A stretch of DNA of 64,000 bases. Origin: Chrysophaeum taylorii. Lineage: Eukaryota; Sar; Pelagophyceae; Pelagomonadales; Pelagomonadaceae. The notes under the pieces are model-generated. The model searched no databases, was not told the DNA's origin, and saw only the letters and a list, made by a program, of their open reading frames with translations. Location: positions 121,152-185,151 of the forward strand of contig JAQMWT010000167.1 in the NCBI GenBank assembly GCA_029834535.1, given 5' to 3'. Made by a program: the position numbers and the translations under genes. Below are positions 29,079 to 41,196 of this stretch, piece by piece; position 1 is the first letter of the stretch; each line of letters begins with the position of its first letter.

Positions 29079-32000
29079 TTAAGCATTAACATCGGAGGCT
29101 ACGGCGTCGAGATCAATTTGAGTGGTCGCGTCGAAACCGCGACAATCGTCGGCGACGGCGTACACCACCAAGGCGACGGGCCCAGGCTGCTCGGGCGCGG
29201 GGAAGGAGAGCGTCGTCTCGATTTTGAGGGCGCGCATTGCCACGCGCTTGAGCGCGAGGAGTTCGTCGCCGTCGGCGAGGACTATCCACCAGCCACGGAG
29301 GAGCTGGAGCTTGCCAGGCTCCTCGCGGCCGCGTCTCGCCGCGCCGTTGCCGGTTCTCGGCGGCGGCGGCGGCGGCGGCCCCGCGTGCGCCACACGTTGG
29401 CGCTTCAACGTCAGGGTGACGCGAAGTCCGCAATCGGAATCGCAGTCTATTCGCTTTGTCTGTTGTAGCGGCGTCCCGCTTTTCGCGTCCGCGAGACTCG
29501 CCGAGAGCTCGGATCGCGAGGGAAGCGTCTCGACGAGACGAAGGCACTCCCCGCGCACCTTCGTGTCTTCTTCTCCTCCTTGTTCGAGCGCGTCGTCGAT
29601 CGCAGCGCGCAATTTGCCGCGGGGTAGCGCCGCCGCCGCCGAGAGGCCCTCGTCTCTGGCGAGGCCGAGGCGAGCGCGGAGGTCTTTTGCCGCTCGGTCC
29701 GATATACCCGGAAGCTGGCAGAGCTCGTCCCGACCGATGGAGCACGCCCTCCCGAGGGCCTGAGAGAGCCGACACAAAGCGAGCGTCGTCCGGAGCGCGC
29801 CCGCATCTGCAGCGACGTCGATCAGGGCAGCCAAGACGCGCGCCGCTTGCTCCAACACCGACCGCGTGTCCGTGATAAAGTCGGCGATTGGCAGCGGCGC
29901 GTCCCGAAGGCGCGCGTGCACGAGCAAACGCGCCTTGACGTGCGCATCGTCGAATGCCAAAGAGTCGTCGCGCAGACCGAGGGCGGCCGCGAGATTCTCG
30001 TTGAGAACGTCTTCGTTATGCCGCACGGGGAGATCGTCGAACTCGCGCGCGGCGCACAAGAGCTCGACGGCAGCGATCTCGGCGGCCTCGGGCAGCGAGG
30101 CTTCCGCGAGGACGGTATCCTCGACGTGGTCGAGCGCGTCGCTCGCATCTCGCGTGGTCTTGTAGTCGACGTAATAGAAACTCGCGATGCGGCCGAGGGT
30201 CGCCGGCCGGACCTCGAGGTCGTCGAGCTCGATCGCGCCGGCCGCGGCGAGGTCGTCGAGGGTTGCCTCGACGAGGTCGCCGAGATACGCGGTCGCGTTG
30301 GCGGCGTCGTCGAGCTGGTAGTACGTGGGGTTCTGGAGGAGGCGGCGGTAAAAGTAAGTGCAGCGCACGTATTCGACCGCGCGTTCCCTGCTTTCGATGG
30401 AACGCGTCGCGCACACCTCGGCCATGAGGTTGTTGTGAAGGTTGTCGCGGAGGTGCGACTCGACGGGAAAGGGCTCGTAGAGAAACTTGAGGTAAAAGTC
30501 CTTTTTGGGCTGGTGGACGAAGACGCACGCGACACCCCTGTCGTCGTGTTGTGGTCGTCCCGCGCGACCCATCATCTGAAGGACGTCGGTAATGGGAAAG
30601 TCGACGTATTTGCGCTGGGCGGCGTCGTAGTACTCGGTGCCCTTGATGACGACGAGGCGCGCGGGGAAGTTGACACCCCACGCGAGCGTCGCCGTGCATA
30701 TCAGGACTTTGATCTTGCCTGATTCGAAGAGCTCTTCGACGACGTCGCGGTCTCGTTGCGGCAGCCCGGCGTGGTGCAATCCGACCCCGAACGGCAGCGT
30801 ATCTCGCAGGGCGGCATCCTCGCACCGTCGCGCGGCAGCTTCGACCTCGAACGTCGCCGAAGCCTCGACCCACAGGCTCGCCGCGCCGCCCTCGACCGCG
30901 TCGTCCGAGCCCGCGATGGAGATGAGCTCGAGCGCCGTCAGCCTCGTCTGCCGTCGACTCGCGACGAAGACCAGGCTTGGTTTCCCGGAGGCATGTTCGA
31001 CGAGCGCCGCGTACGTCGGCTTGTTCATCGTACTCATCCTCGGGCAATAGTGCTTCCCGGGAAACCCCGCGACGTGCGCGTCGATCGTCACGGGCCGCAC
31101 CGCCGGCCGGAAGTTGTAGAGGCCCATTTTCGGGTTCACGCCCAACCAGTCGGCAAGATCGTGCGCGTTCGAGACGGCCGTCGAGAGACCGACGATGCGT
31201 ATCGGCTCGAGGACGACCTCGTCGTCGCGTTTTTGTTGTTGTTGTCGCGAGCGGTTCGTCGCGACGAATCGCGCGCGCGAGACGATGGCTTCGATAACCG
31301 GACCGCGGTCTTCGCCGAGAAGGTGGATCTCGTCGATGATGAGGAGCGCGGCTTGACGCGCGTACTCGCGCCTTTTCCAGAAGCGCGTCACGCCGTCCCA
31401 CTTCTCGGGCGTCGTGACGAGCACGTCCGCCTCGCGGAGCGCGCGCGCGTCCGGCGTGGCGTCGCCCGTGAGTTCGAGCACCGACAGCCCGAGCTTCTCG
31501 CCGAACTTGCGGCGCCAATCCTTGAGCCGCTCGCGCGCGAGCGCCTTGAGGGGTGCGATGTACACCGCCTTGGTCCTCGCGGCGGCGGCGGCGGTCTCGT
31601 TCGCGGCTCCGCGAGCCGCGAGCATGCGCATGATGGCGATTTCCGCGACGATCGTCTTGCCGCTTCCGGTGGGCGCGCCGAGGAAGACGTTGTTGTCCGT
31701 GTGGTACAGGCAGTAAAAGAGCTGCGTTTGTATGGGATTGAAGTGGGAGAACGAGAATAGAGACTCGAACGTCGCGTTGCCGAGCGCCGACTTTGGGAGC
31801 GGATGGAGCGGGAGGAGGTCGGTATGCTCGGCGCGCGTTTCGGGCAGCGCGATGCTGTTCATCGACACCTCGAATATGGCGTTCGAGCCGAGCCAACGAT
31901 CTGAGTATGCGCGCACAAAGTACTGCGGCGGGATTGGCTCCTTTAGCGCGAGCGTGAAGGCGGCCGTCGCCCCCTCGACGCGCCTGCGCGTCGCCGCTTT

Positions 32001-35000
32001 CTGGTCGCCCGACGCCTTCTTTGGCGGCACGAGGTTGATCGACTCGTAGTGGTGAAGGCGATTCTCCGTCGCGTCCTCGACCCAGATCCAGAAGGGCTCC
32101 GGGCCGAGGCCGTGGACGCGCGCGACCCAGTCGTAGTCCGGCTCGACCGTCACGACGAAGCGCAGCACGGTGCGAGTGATGGGTACGACTCGCACCGAGA
32201 GTTCGACGTTGGGAATATGGCGCGCGGCCGCGACAAAGACGCCGCCGGCGCGCTGGTGGCCCACGAGGACGCCAACATCGGCGCCGGAGGAGCAGTCCAC
32301 CAACAACCTGTCGAGCGACACGTGCTTGTCTTCGAGCTTCTTGAGTGCGTCCTCCGGAAAATTTCGATGGCGCGCCGCGGCCGTCGGCTCGAGGTCGGCG
32401 ACTTGTCGCAGCGGCGTCTGGAACCACCACACGCGGCGCTCGACGGCCTTGGCGAGCTGGAGCAGTCGTTCGGCGAGGCTCGCGAAGCGAGCGCGGATCG
32501 CCACCTCGAACAACGCGCGCGTCACGCGCGAGGCATTCTTCGCCACGTACGCGGCGTCCGAGGAAAGCGTGAAGCTCCCGATGTCCGCGCGAGACACGTG
32601 AGCCTGCAGGAGGCACGCCGCCTTGCCCGCCGGCTCGTCCGCGACGGCAGCGAGAGGGTCGCCGCTCGGCGAGAGCGCGAGCAAGTGGGCCGGGCGATTT
32701 TGCAGCGGGCACGCCTACCCAGATTTTTTTTTTTTAATCTATATGCGAGAACAAAAAAAAAGAGCGCGCGGTCCGCACTCACCGCCGCGTTGGCGCGAAG
32801 ACGGTCGAGCTCCGGGATCTCGTCCGCCCGCGGTTGGAGCTGCGCGAACTCGTGGGCCGAACAGATGGCGACGAGGATCTCGGCATACGTCGCGTTTTCG
32901 CTCAGGTTGGTGCCAAACTCGCGCACGGTCTCGTGACGCAGATAGTAGTGCGACCCGATGCGGCCGACGTCCGTGCCGACGACGGCGCCCGACCGCTTGC
33001 TGTAGCGAACCATCTTCGCGTCGACGAGCTTGGCGGCCGCGGCTTCGCAAAAATCGCGGCGCTGCGCCGCGAGGGTCGGATCGGCGCGAAGAAAGTCGAG
33101 GGAAATGCCGTAAGCCATGGGGTTCTTGCGAAGCCGGACGGCGAGGAAGGTGTGGGATAGCCACGAGACGGCATCCCGAATCGACGAGACCGTGCCCGCC
33201 GCGACTTCGGCGTTGATCGCGTCGGCGAGGCGCGGTACAAGGCACGACTCGATCGGCGCCGCGCGCGCGAGCTTGCGCAGGTAGTCTTGAAGGTCCTTCT
33301 GCGACGTGAGGAGCGTCGCCTCGCCAAAGTCGTCGAAATCGGGGCGCCCGGCGCGCCCGAAAATCTGCATGACGTCGAGCATCGAAATCGGCACCATGGT
33401 GCCCGTCTCGGAAGAGTAGACGTCGGTGCCCTTACAGATGACGGCGTGCGCGGGCAGGTTAACCCCCCACGCGAGCGTGGCCGTGCAACACAGGACCTTG
33501 ACGGCTCCGCGCGAAAACATCTGCTCGACGAGACCGCGATCGGCTCGGCACATGCCGGCGTGGTGGACGGCGAAGCCGAGCGGTGCGAGGTCGCGGAGCT
33601 CCTTGTGCCGAGCCTTGTCGAGCGCCTGCTTGAAGGGCTTGAGAGCGTCGGGAGCGTCGGCCGAAAAGACGTCGCCGCACCCTTCGCGGCCGGCGCGGTC
33701 TCGCAAATACGTCGCCGTCTTGGAGGTTTCGCGCCGCGAATGCACGAAAATCATGACCTGGTGCCCGTCTTGAACCGCGCGACGAGCGTAGTCGAACGCG
33801 AGCTCGTCGAGCTTGGCGGCCGCCTTGAGTCTTTTTTGTTCGGTGATCCCCACGAACGTTTGCTTGAGCGGAACCGGTCGGAACTCCGAACCAAAAAAAA
33901 AGACCGCCTCGTCGGGGCACGCGAGAAAGTCCGCCACGTCGGCGTAGTTGGGGAGCGTCGCCGACAACCCGACCAAGCGCACGCCGCTCTGCGAGGACTC
34001 GACGAGGCGGCGCGTGCGCGCGACGACGCACTCGAGGACGGCGCCGCGCTCCTCGGCGAGGAGGTGGATCTCGTCGACGACCAGGAGCCGGCAGCGCGCC
34101 GCGAGCGAGCCCTCGGTTCCCTGCTTGCGCGTGACGACATCCCACTTTTCGGGCGTCGCGACCAGGACGTGCGCGGCGTCGGCTTCGCGTTTCGACAGCT
34201 GGATGTCGCCCGTGAGCTCGCGGACCACGAGGCCCAGCGGTTTCAGCCGGGCGCTGAACTTCTGGACAACCTCCTGCGCGAGCGCCTTGAGGGGCGCGAT
34301 GTAAACAACCTTGTGCGCCGAAAGGTACTCGGCGACCGTCCGGACGTCCCACGTCGACGGGTCCTCCGCCGTCAACAGAGACGCCGCCCCCGCGTACCGG
34401 GCCACGACCTCGAGCACGCACAGGAGCGCGACGTACGTCTTGCCCGCGCCCGTTGGCGCGCAGACGAGCGTGTTCTTCTGCGACCGGAAGACCGTCTCGA
34501 AGACCGCCGACTGGACGCGGTTGAGCGACACCGTCGACGCGGGAAAGCAGTGCCGGGCCCACGCGGGCAGCCGGTCGAGCGTGACGAGCTGACCCGGTTC
34601 GGGCGGAGCCAGCGCCTTCGGCGGCTCGACGACGACCTCCTCGTACCCATCGCCGTACGTGCGCGTGGCGTTTTCGGGAAGGCCCGACCGTGCGCCGTGA
34701 AATTCGCGTGCCTGACCCTCGAGGAGCGCCCGGGCGTGCGACGGCTTCTTCTCCGCGACGTCGTACGAGTTGTTAGACTGCTCGATCGAGGTCGTGTCGA
34801 AACCGAGCCCCAAAAGCACCGCGGTCGCCTCGGACGTCGTCGCGCTCGCGCCGTGCCGCGCTTGTTCCTTCTGCCGCCTCTTCTTAGCTTGCCGCCGCGA
34901 TTTCGACTCGGACGCCGTCGCGAACGACACCGACCCCGCGGTCCGCTGCTGTTGCCGCGGCCGCGGGGGTGGTGCTGGCGTCGCCGCGTGCCCGGCGATG

Positions 35001-35038
35001 GCCCGAATGTCAGCCTGCGCAGAAAGAAAGAAAAAAGT

Positions 35039-35080
<42 letters not shown>

Positions 35081-35897
35081 GAGGACGTACTGGGTTAATC
35101 TGCGTGACCGCGGCCTGGCGCTCGACGATGTCCGCCATAAGTTCGATGCCCGCGACTCCGAGGAGCTCGAAGAGCGCGGCCTGAAACGAAGCGTCGTCGC
35201 CGGCGTTGTTTCTCGCGGCCGTGACGACGCCGATGGAGACGTCCACGGTCGATAACTCTTTCTCCAACGCATCGCATTTGGCAACGAGCCATTCGGCCGT
35301 CGCGCCGTGAGGAGATTCGGCGGCGCCTTGAAACGCGGTCGGCGCGTCGACGTAGTCGGGAGACGCGGCCGACGTTTCGACGTAGTCCGGATCCATCCAT
35401 TCTTCCGCGAGCAGCTCGTCGCTCTGCTCAGGACTAGCGGCTGCGACGTCGAACGCTGCCAACGCCTCGAAGGCATCCACCACTTCACGCCAGTCTCGGT
35501 CCTTGACGTACCCAAACGCACCCTCGAGCTCGCCGCGCGCGCGCGCCTTATTCGCCCGAGAGTCGCCGGCGAGCGCCGCGTACGCGTCACCAGCTGCATT
35601 CGCTGCCGCTGCCTCGCGGATCAAGTGCAACCGGACGACAGCAGAAAACGCGTCGAAGGCCCGTCGCGCCGGAGGTTTCTTCTCCTTCCCTTTAACGCCG
35701 CCGCTGAATCGACGAGACCAGTTCCGCCACGTGAAGTCGGGAGGACCATCATCCTCCTTGAGAGAAGGAGGAGATCCAGTCCAAGCCGCCGATGAAACGA
35801 TGCGATCAGCCTCGAGCTTCTCTGCGTCGGCGACGCCATTTTCGTCGCCATATAGGGCGACTCGGATGCGCGACGACAGCCGCGGCAAACTCCGCAT
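29079..35897 (-). CDS. ASCC3: ASCC3/Slh1-type Ski2-like helicase with two cassettes (3 exons)
   Basis: Exons 35897-35091, 35014-32783 and 32714-29079 give about 2224 residues (human ASCC3 is 2202). The introns are 76 and 68 nt. Cassette 1 has APTGAGKT (about residue 459), VDEIHLL (about 584), LVGLSATLPNY, and then CTATLAWGVNLPAH and QIFGRAGRP. Cassette 2 has GAPTGSGKT (about 1361), IDEIHLLGEDRGP (about 1473), GLSTAVSNA, WGVNFPARL and QMMGRAGRP. Both cassettes keep Walker A and DExH, unlike BRR2, whose second cassette is degenerate. Each is followed by a Sec63-type region. The N-terminal RSLPRLSSRIRVAL also fits ASCC3. In other eukaryotes ASCC3 works in alkylation repair and in splitting collided ribosomes. 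Intron 1 contains a GT microsatellite. Confidence 0.9.
35040..35079 (-). repeat. GT/AC dinucleotide microsatellite inside ASCC3 intron 1
   Basis: About 19 CA units on the plus strand (GT on the coding strand) fill the first half of the 76-nt intron between the donor GTACGT and a T/C-rich tract before the acceptor GCGCAG. Length variation here would change intron size directly. Confidence 0.9.
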
Positions 35898-36322
35898 CGC
35901 GCGGCGAACAAGCTCCAAGCTCAGGGTTTAGGGAGGAGTAAACTCAGTGAGCAGAGTCGACAGCGTTTAGGGTGGCGCAGCCATTCGTCCCGTTGGGTTC
36001 GGAGGGCATAGGGCCCCACCCCCCAAAAAAAATAGAAAGAGTAAAAATTTCATATCCACGGGTGTACCAGTGTTCGTATAGTAGTAGTAGGATTTGAAAC
36101 ATATTAGTGACGCACCTACTCCCCCTTTAAGAAGTCGAGATCAAAATACCTACTGCGGTACGCCGCCACGTAGTTCGACCGACACGGGCCATTCCTTTAA
36201 CCGGGGCCTTCGTTGAAGCGTGGCAGTTGCATACAGCTGAAAACATGTACACATCAACATGAACGCCAAGGCCCCTGCAACCAAAGTGTCGCTTTAGGCC
36301 ACGACGAAGGACGAAAACTAAA
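35898..36322. promoter_or_regulatory. Divergent intergenic region between ASCC3 and the PARP-finger gene
   Basis: The two genes start away from each other across 425 bases. The stretch holds a poly-C/poly-A patch (about 36,017-36,030), a TAG repeat near 36,080 and A/T-rich parts. No gene is seen; promoters for both genes must lie here. Confidence 0.45.
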
Positions 36323-37276
36323 ATGATGCCTACAACCAACACGGCCGCCGCCGAGAGCGCGAACAATCATGCGCAGCTGCTTGCCAAGCTCGGCGTCGCG
36401 ATGTCAGGCGGCTCGAAAGGGGCCTCGCAACGGGATCACGGGCACATTGGTGGCCTCGTCGCCGGTCGCCTCGGGGACAACAAATACGTGGTAAGTCTCA
36501 TTGTTTTTAGCGACGACCCACGACGCATCTTCGCCTTGAGTAGGTGGACTATGCGGTCGACGGACGAAGCAAATGCCGCCACGCATCTTGCAAGGAACAA
36601 ATCGAGCAGGGTGTGTTGCGAATCGGGAAGATTCCGCCCGCGCTGAGGTGACGCGATTGATCCATTTAGCACGTGCTGACGCAAAATATGCAGGACTGGT
36701 CATGCCATCCGGACCCAATGGTATCACCCCGAGTGTATTTTCAAGTCCTTCAGCCGAATGACCAAGACGACCAAGACGATCCACTGCGTCGAAGACCTCG
36801 ATGGCTTTCACAAACTCATTCCCTCGGACCAAGATCTCGTCAAGAGCTACGTCCACAACCGCCACCTCTCACATGCCGAATCTCTCGATCAACGCGCGGG
36901 AGAGCAGACGCGGTCAACCTCGCCGCAACAGCACTCCAACCCCATGGTGCCTCTCGGCTTGATGCTCCTCAATCAAAATCAGTGCATGGCACCAGCACCA
37001 GACATCCCTATGGGATCACCCCCACCTCCAGGAAACTCGCCTACCCTGCTCTTTGACCTCGACGCCTCTGCCGTCGCCTCCAGAATTTGCTCACTGGGAC
37101 CGGCCTTCGAAAAAGTTTCGACGCGCTTTGTTGAATGTGGCATCGATGGCAAGTATATTCTGACGCGGACGCCGGCAGAATTCGACGAAATTCTTTGCGA
37201 TCTCGGCGTCAACGATTCGACCACCGGTCGCCAGAAGCGGCGTCGCATTAGCTACGAGTTGGGCCTGTGCGTGTAG
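36323..37276 (+). CDS. PARP-type zinc finger plus SAM domain protein (3 exons)
   Basis: Exons 36323-36490, 36544-36647 and 36694-37276 (introns 53 and 46 nt) give 284 residues. Joining them rebuilds a PARP-type zinc finger at about residues 54-125: VDYAVDGRSKC, C72, a VLRIGKIPPALR strand, then TQWYHPECIFKSF with H102 and C105. The first Cys pair is C67-x4-C72 instead of the usual C-x2-C. Such fingers recognise DNA breaks. The C-terminal 60 residues (about 218-280), FEKVSTRFVECGIDG through LGVNDSTTGRQKRR, resemble a SAM interaction domain. There is no ADP-ribosyltransferase domain. No single frame covers the gene. A nuclear DNA-damage adaptor is a reasonable inference, not shown. Confidence 0.75.
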
Positions 37277-38306
37277 CGACGCCGCAAGTTGTCCATGTTT
37301 TTTTTTTAACAAAGTTTTCTCGCTCAAAAGGTGTCATCGGCAATAAGAGCCGCCATTATTATCATCCATTGCAATCGAGCTTCTCATTTGCACAATAAGG
37401 TGACAAATCACATAACGAACTTTGTGGCACTGTCAGTTCGATGGATAGTGCCCGCGTGACTTTGCATGTGCCCCCCCCTCCTTAGATCAGATATAGCTAA
37501 AAGGCAATTGGCTAGAGTAATAAAAGAGACAACCTTATTAGTAGTTATTATTATCACTACGAGTATTATTACGAGTATTATTATTATTATTATTATTATG
37601 GTTAGCAACTCCCAGGCTCAGAGCGCCAGAATGGATATTACTATGGTTTGCAACTCCCAGGCTCAAGAGCTTATTTTGCTTCGTTACTCCCAGGCTCAGA
37701 GAGCCAGAAACGATGATCGCTCAGAGGAAGAGAGAGAAAGAAAAAAGAAAGGACCACAGACAACCACAGAGGACGGCGAAGGAGAATGCAAGAAAGCCAA
37801 GAAGACGGGAGAAGGCAGTGAGAGAAAGAATCGCAGAGAGAAGCAGGGTAGGAACTACAAAAAGAGCACACGGCGTGAGGGGGCGCAAGGAGTAGTTCTG
37901 AACGGAGTGGACGGTAGGAGCAATCCGAAAAGTATAGTGGCGATAGAAGCAATCCGAGAAGTGACGGTAGGCGCAATTCGAGAGGGAAAGTGAGTTTCTA
38001 TTATGGTAAGCAACTCCCAGGTTCAAAGTTAATATTGTAATATATCGCTAAACAAAGCACCATTACGAATGTAGCCAGAGGGGCGAGGTCCAACCTTGCG
38101 AAACAGCGCTTCGGGGTTTTTCGAAGCGAGCTTCCAGCAGGACCTGGCTTCAAAAATTTAATCGCTCATGCAAATTCCGACATCATTCTCAATGTCCATA
38201 TTACTTCACGCCGCCTTACTATTGTAGCTTCTACGGAAGTATGTGGCCGTCAAAATCCCATCTCCTGACCCACACTCAATGTTGCGCGTGGTCGAGGCTT
38301 CTACTT
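37277..38306. other. Low-complexity intergenic region with short imperfect repeats
   Basis: It contains TTA/ATT microsatellites near 37,540-37,600 and four copies of a CAACTCCCAGGCTCA-like motif (37,606; 37,651; about 37,684; 38,011). Around 37,700-37,990 lies a purine-rich plus strand (AGAGAAAG-type). It gives long but compositionally biased frames that I do not regard as genes. Confidence 0.5.
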
Positions 38307-39692
38307 TCAGAAGAGCTGAAATTTATTAGGATCGAGGGTGGTCTGAATCCAGGCTGCGATGATTAGGGCACAATCGATCTTCGAAACCAAGCCGGTACCA
38401 TTTGCGTCGGCCAATGCAGCATTGGCAAGGGCGGATTGTTCGGCGTTGCCGATAGTCGATCGATGATGTGCACGGACCGCATCAGCGTGATCTAAGGCCC
38501 GGCACTGATTGTCCGTGTCGAACCCTTCGACATAGGCGCTGTGCTGGTCGTCCACAAGCGTGCGCGCGTCGGTCGCTATTTTTTTAATGGTGGCTTCGAG
38601 AGCGGGTCGTCGGATAGGAACTTGGTCGTCATCGTCAGTGTTGACCCCAAGCTTTGCGAAAATCTCGCGTAGCTTGGCGCGATCCGCGTCGTCCAAGCGA
38701 TCGAAAGCCTCGAGTCTTCGGTCGCGGACTTGGACATCGTACTCAGCATCCCGACGAAGAAGTGTCGCCGCGAGCGCGGTAAGGCCCCCAAAACGTGGCT
38801 GGGGCGTGAACGGTAGCGCGGTGGCGAGGTGTGGCGCGAGGCCGAGCGTCGTGGGGGTGAGCGAAACAACGTCAACCCAGGGTGCGCTCACGCCTTTGAA
38901 CCCAATGGTCTCGAGGACATCCTGTGGCCAAACCCAGCATGCCGACCGCCGCAACACGAACGGGTCCAACACGCGGAACTGGCGGCGCCTTCCCCCAAAC
39001 CGCAGTGTCACGTTGAAGGAAACTTCCTCCGCCGTACGGTCGCCCGCGTATCTCAGCAAGATGGCTGCTACCGCCGGCCTGCGTAAATTGTTTCCGACTG
39101 GGCTCATTCAAAGAACTCACTCCGGCGAGAGCGCGGCACGCGTTTCCGATCGCAAAACCGTATCGGCAGCCGGGCGCAGTTCCAAGCCGTGCTCGCAGTC
39201 GACGAACGCCGTCACGTCGCCCGCGTAGATTATCGAGCCAGTGTCGGACAGCGCCGCTTGAAGCTTTTTTGCGACGACCTCTCCCGGAACGCACTCAACC
39301 TCGAAGTCGACGATGGTTAACCAGTCCAAGTCTACTGCTGGCCGGATATCGACAACACGCACTGTCGGAGTCCCTGCGGAGTCCTTTAGAACGCGGCTCA
39401 CGTCGGCAGCAAAATTGTCCCTCAAATTTGCTCGCTCAGACGAATCGGGTGGGTACCCCACGCAGTCAACGTCGAGACGCAGCGAAAACACGACTTGTCC
39501 TGTGATTTCGGAGATACATTCTTCTTCAACTTCTTCGACGCTCTCGATAGCTGGTTCTGTGGTTTCGACGGCCCATTTATCTTCTTCTTCTTCTTCGTCA
39601 ACATTCTCCGACCCCTGGCGCGAAGAGGACGGATTGTCTGTGGTTTTGGTCACTTGTTCTTCTTCTTCGTCTTCTTCGTCGTCGTTGTCTAC

Positions 39693-39723
<31 letters not shown>

Positions 39724-40509
39724 ACACTCTCAGACCCTTCGTGCGAAGCGGATATGGTGTCGATGTCCTCATCCTCGGAGGTCACCGGAGACACCATGGC
39801 TCTTCGCTGCTGTTCGCGAGATGCCGACTCGTTGGTTTTGGAGCTGAGGTGGAATCTCGCGGGCAAAAGTGGGAACTTCTTCTTTTTTGGCGACTGGTCA
39901 TCATCGCCTTGCGGCGACAGTGGTCGGTCATCGCCTTGCGGTGTCGCCAACCCGATCTCTGCGGCCAAGCTCGCCGCCGCGCCGCTCGTCACGCCCATTA
40001 GCCTGTTCAATGATCATCGAGTCTCACAGAACTGCGCACCAGCTTCGACGCGCATTCGCGACGGTGATGACGTATCGTAAGGTCTCGCACCATTGCTGCT
40101 GCTCTGCTTGGGTGCTGGCGTACATCTCGAACGTCGCATCGCGCCTGCACGCGATTCAAAACACGCGGCGCGCAAGCACACACGCTCCAACGAGTTGGAA
40201 TTCGAAGCCGACGTCGCCCTTCCGATGGTCGGTCGAAGACTCGGTTACGATACAACCGGCGAGACTCAGCACACCCTTTGCATGACGCCTCACGGCCTTG
40301 GATATTGCCACCTCGCCTTTAAAGTAGGCCAATTCGTAGTTCTCCGTACGACCAATATCATGATGAATTAAAAAATGCCGCTTGTTCCAGTTTCGCCGAC
40401 CTCTGCTTCCCGTTCCGCCCTTTTTGTAGAGCACGCCGCTACACCGATGGCCGTCCCATACTTTCAGGCGCTCGACGTCCACCTCGGGCAACTCACGACC
40501 ACTGTTCAT
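38307..40509 (-). CDS. PH-domain protein with acidic middle and EF-hand-like tail (4 exons)
   Basis: Exons 40509-40184, 40144-40040, 40002-39121 and 39078-38307 (introns 39, 37 and 42 nt) give 694 residues. All joins keep frame. Exons 1-2 build a pleckstrin-homology domain (about 20-140). It runs from CSGVLYKKGG and WNKRHFLIHHD through ELAYFKG and FEFQLVGARDATFEMYAS to QQQWCETLRYVI, the family's last strand and helix with its Trp. PH domains bind phosphoinositides or proteins. A Glu-rich region from GAA repeats follows. Next is an alpha/beta module (FSLRLDVDCVGYP to TVRVVDIRPAV). The end has two weak EF-hand-like stretches (DDADRAKLREIFAKLG; ADANGTGLVSKID). The splice point after residue 110 is the least certain. 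Confidence 0.65.
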
Positions 40510-41196
40510 CGTGGCCAAGTGATGAACCAGCAGCTCGCACGTGGTGCTTGATACTGTAACGCCGGGCGTGTTAAGGTGTTAAGGGTTAGTTGTAAGTGTA
40601 AAGAAATTACCCGACCACCACGCTCCGCGTCGCATTGCGACAGGCGTCAACTCTCCCACGACGCTCCTGCCAGCACCCCTCGTCTGTCCGCCCAGTGACT
40701 CTGATCCCACGCGCCACGGCGCTGGGATTAGAGAACGCTCCATGCATCGGTCTGGCCCCTGGTTAGTTATTAGAAAAGTACCCATGCCACTTGCTTAGAA
40801 TTTGGCTAAAAAAAACTCCTGCATCTTGTGCCCTCTCTCCCCACGGCAATCAACGCCTCCGCAGCCCCCTCCCAGATGTGGCAGCCAGCTTTATAAAACA
40901 TTTCTCCCTGGCCGTTCTCTGATTCCCTCCGAATTCCCGTCTCTTACACGCGCCATCAAGGCTCGCACGGAACTCTCCGTTTCCGCACTTCACTCCCGCA
41001 CATAGCATTCGGCTACGAAAACCATTACCTCGCCGCCGGACCGCGGGGGCCTTATTTGCCGCACCCTAGCGTTGTGTATCAATTCCGCACAGCAGACGAG
41101 TATGCAACACTGTTACGGTAATGGAACTTGTGAGTTAGGTTCATGTCAATTAACTGTGGTACAGCTGTTTAGCCTGAAACTGCAGGGCAGCTGGCT
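40510..41196. other. Intergenic region with the second copy of a dispersed repeat
   Basis: No gene is seen. The promoter of the PH gene should lie at the left. A repeat shared with about 2513-2590 lies at 40,625-40,705. Confidence 0.45.
40625..40705. repeat. Dispersed repeat, copy 2
   Basis: The core GTCGCATTGCGACAGGCGTC and a following GACGCTCC...CTGAT stretch match 2513-2590 with small differences and indels, in the same orientation. Confidence 0.55.

Noticed and set aside
30016-32712. 898-codon frame inside the ASCC3 third exon on the same strand
   Set aside because: Arg/Ala-rich frame-shifted shadow; the correct frame holds all helicase motifs.
29079-35897. BRR2 (spliceosomal helicase) as an alternative name
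   Set aside because: Both cassettes keep intact Walker A and DExH motifs, and the N-terminal and C-terminal ends fit ASCC3 better.
37466-37993. 175-codon frame in purine-rich DNA
   Set aside because: Lys/Arg/Glu content comes from simple AGA/GAA sequence and ATT repeats; no homology or splice support.
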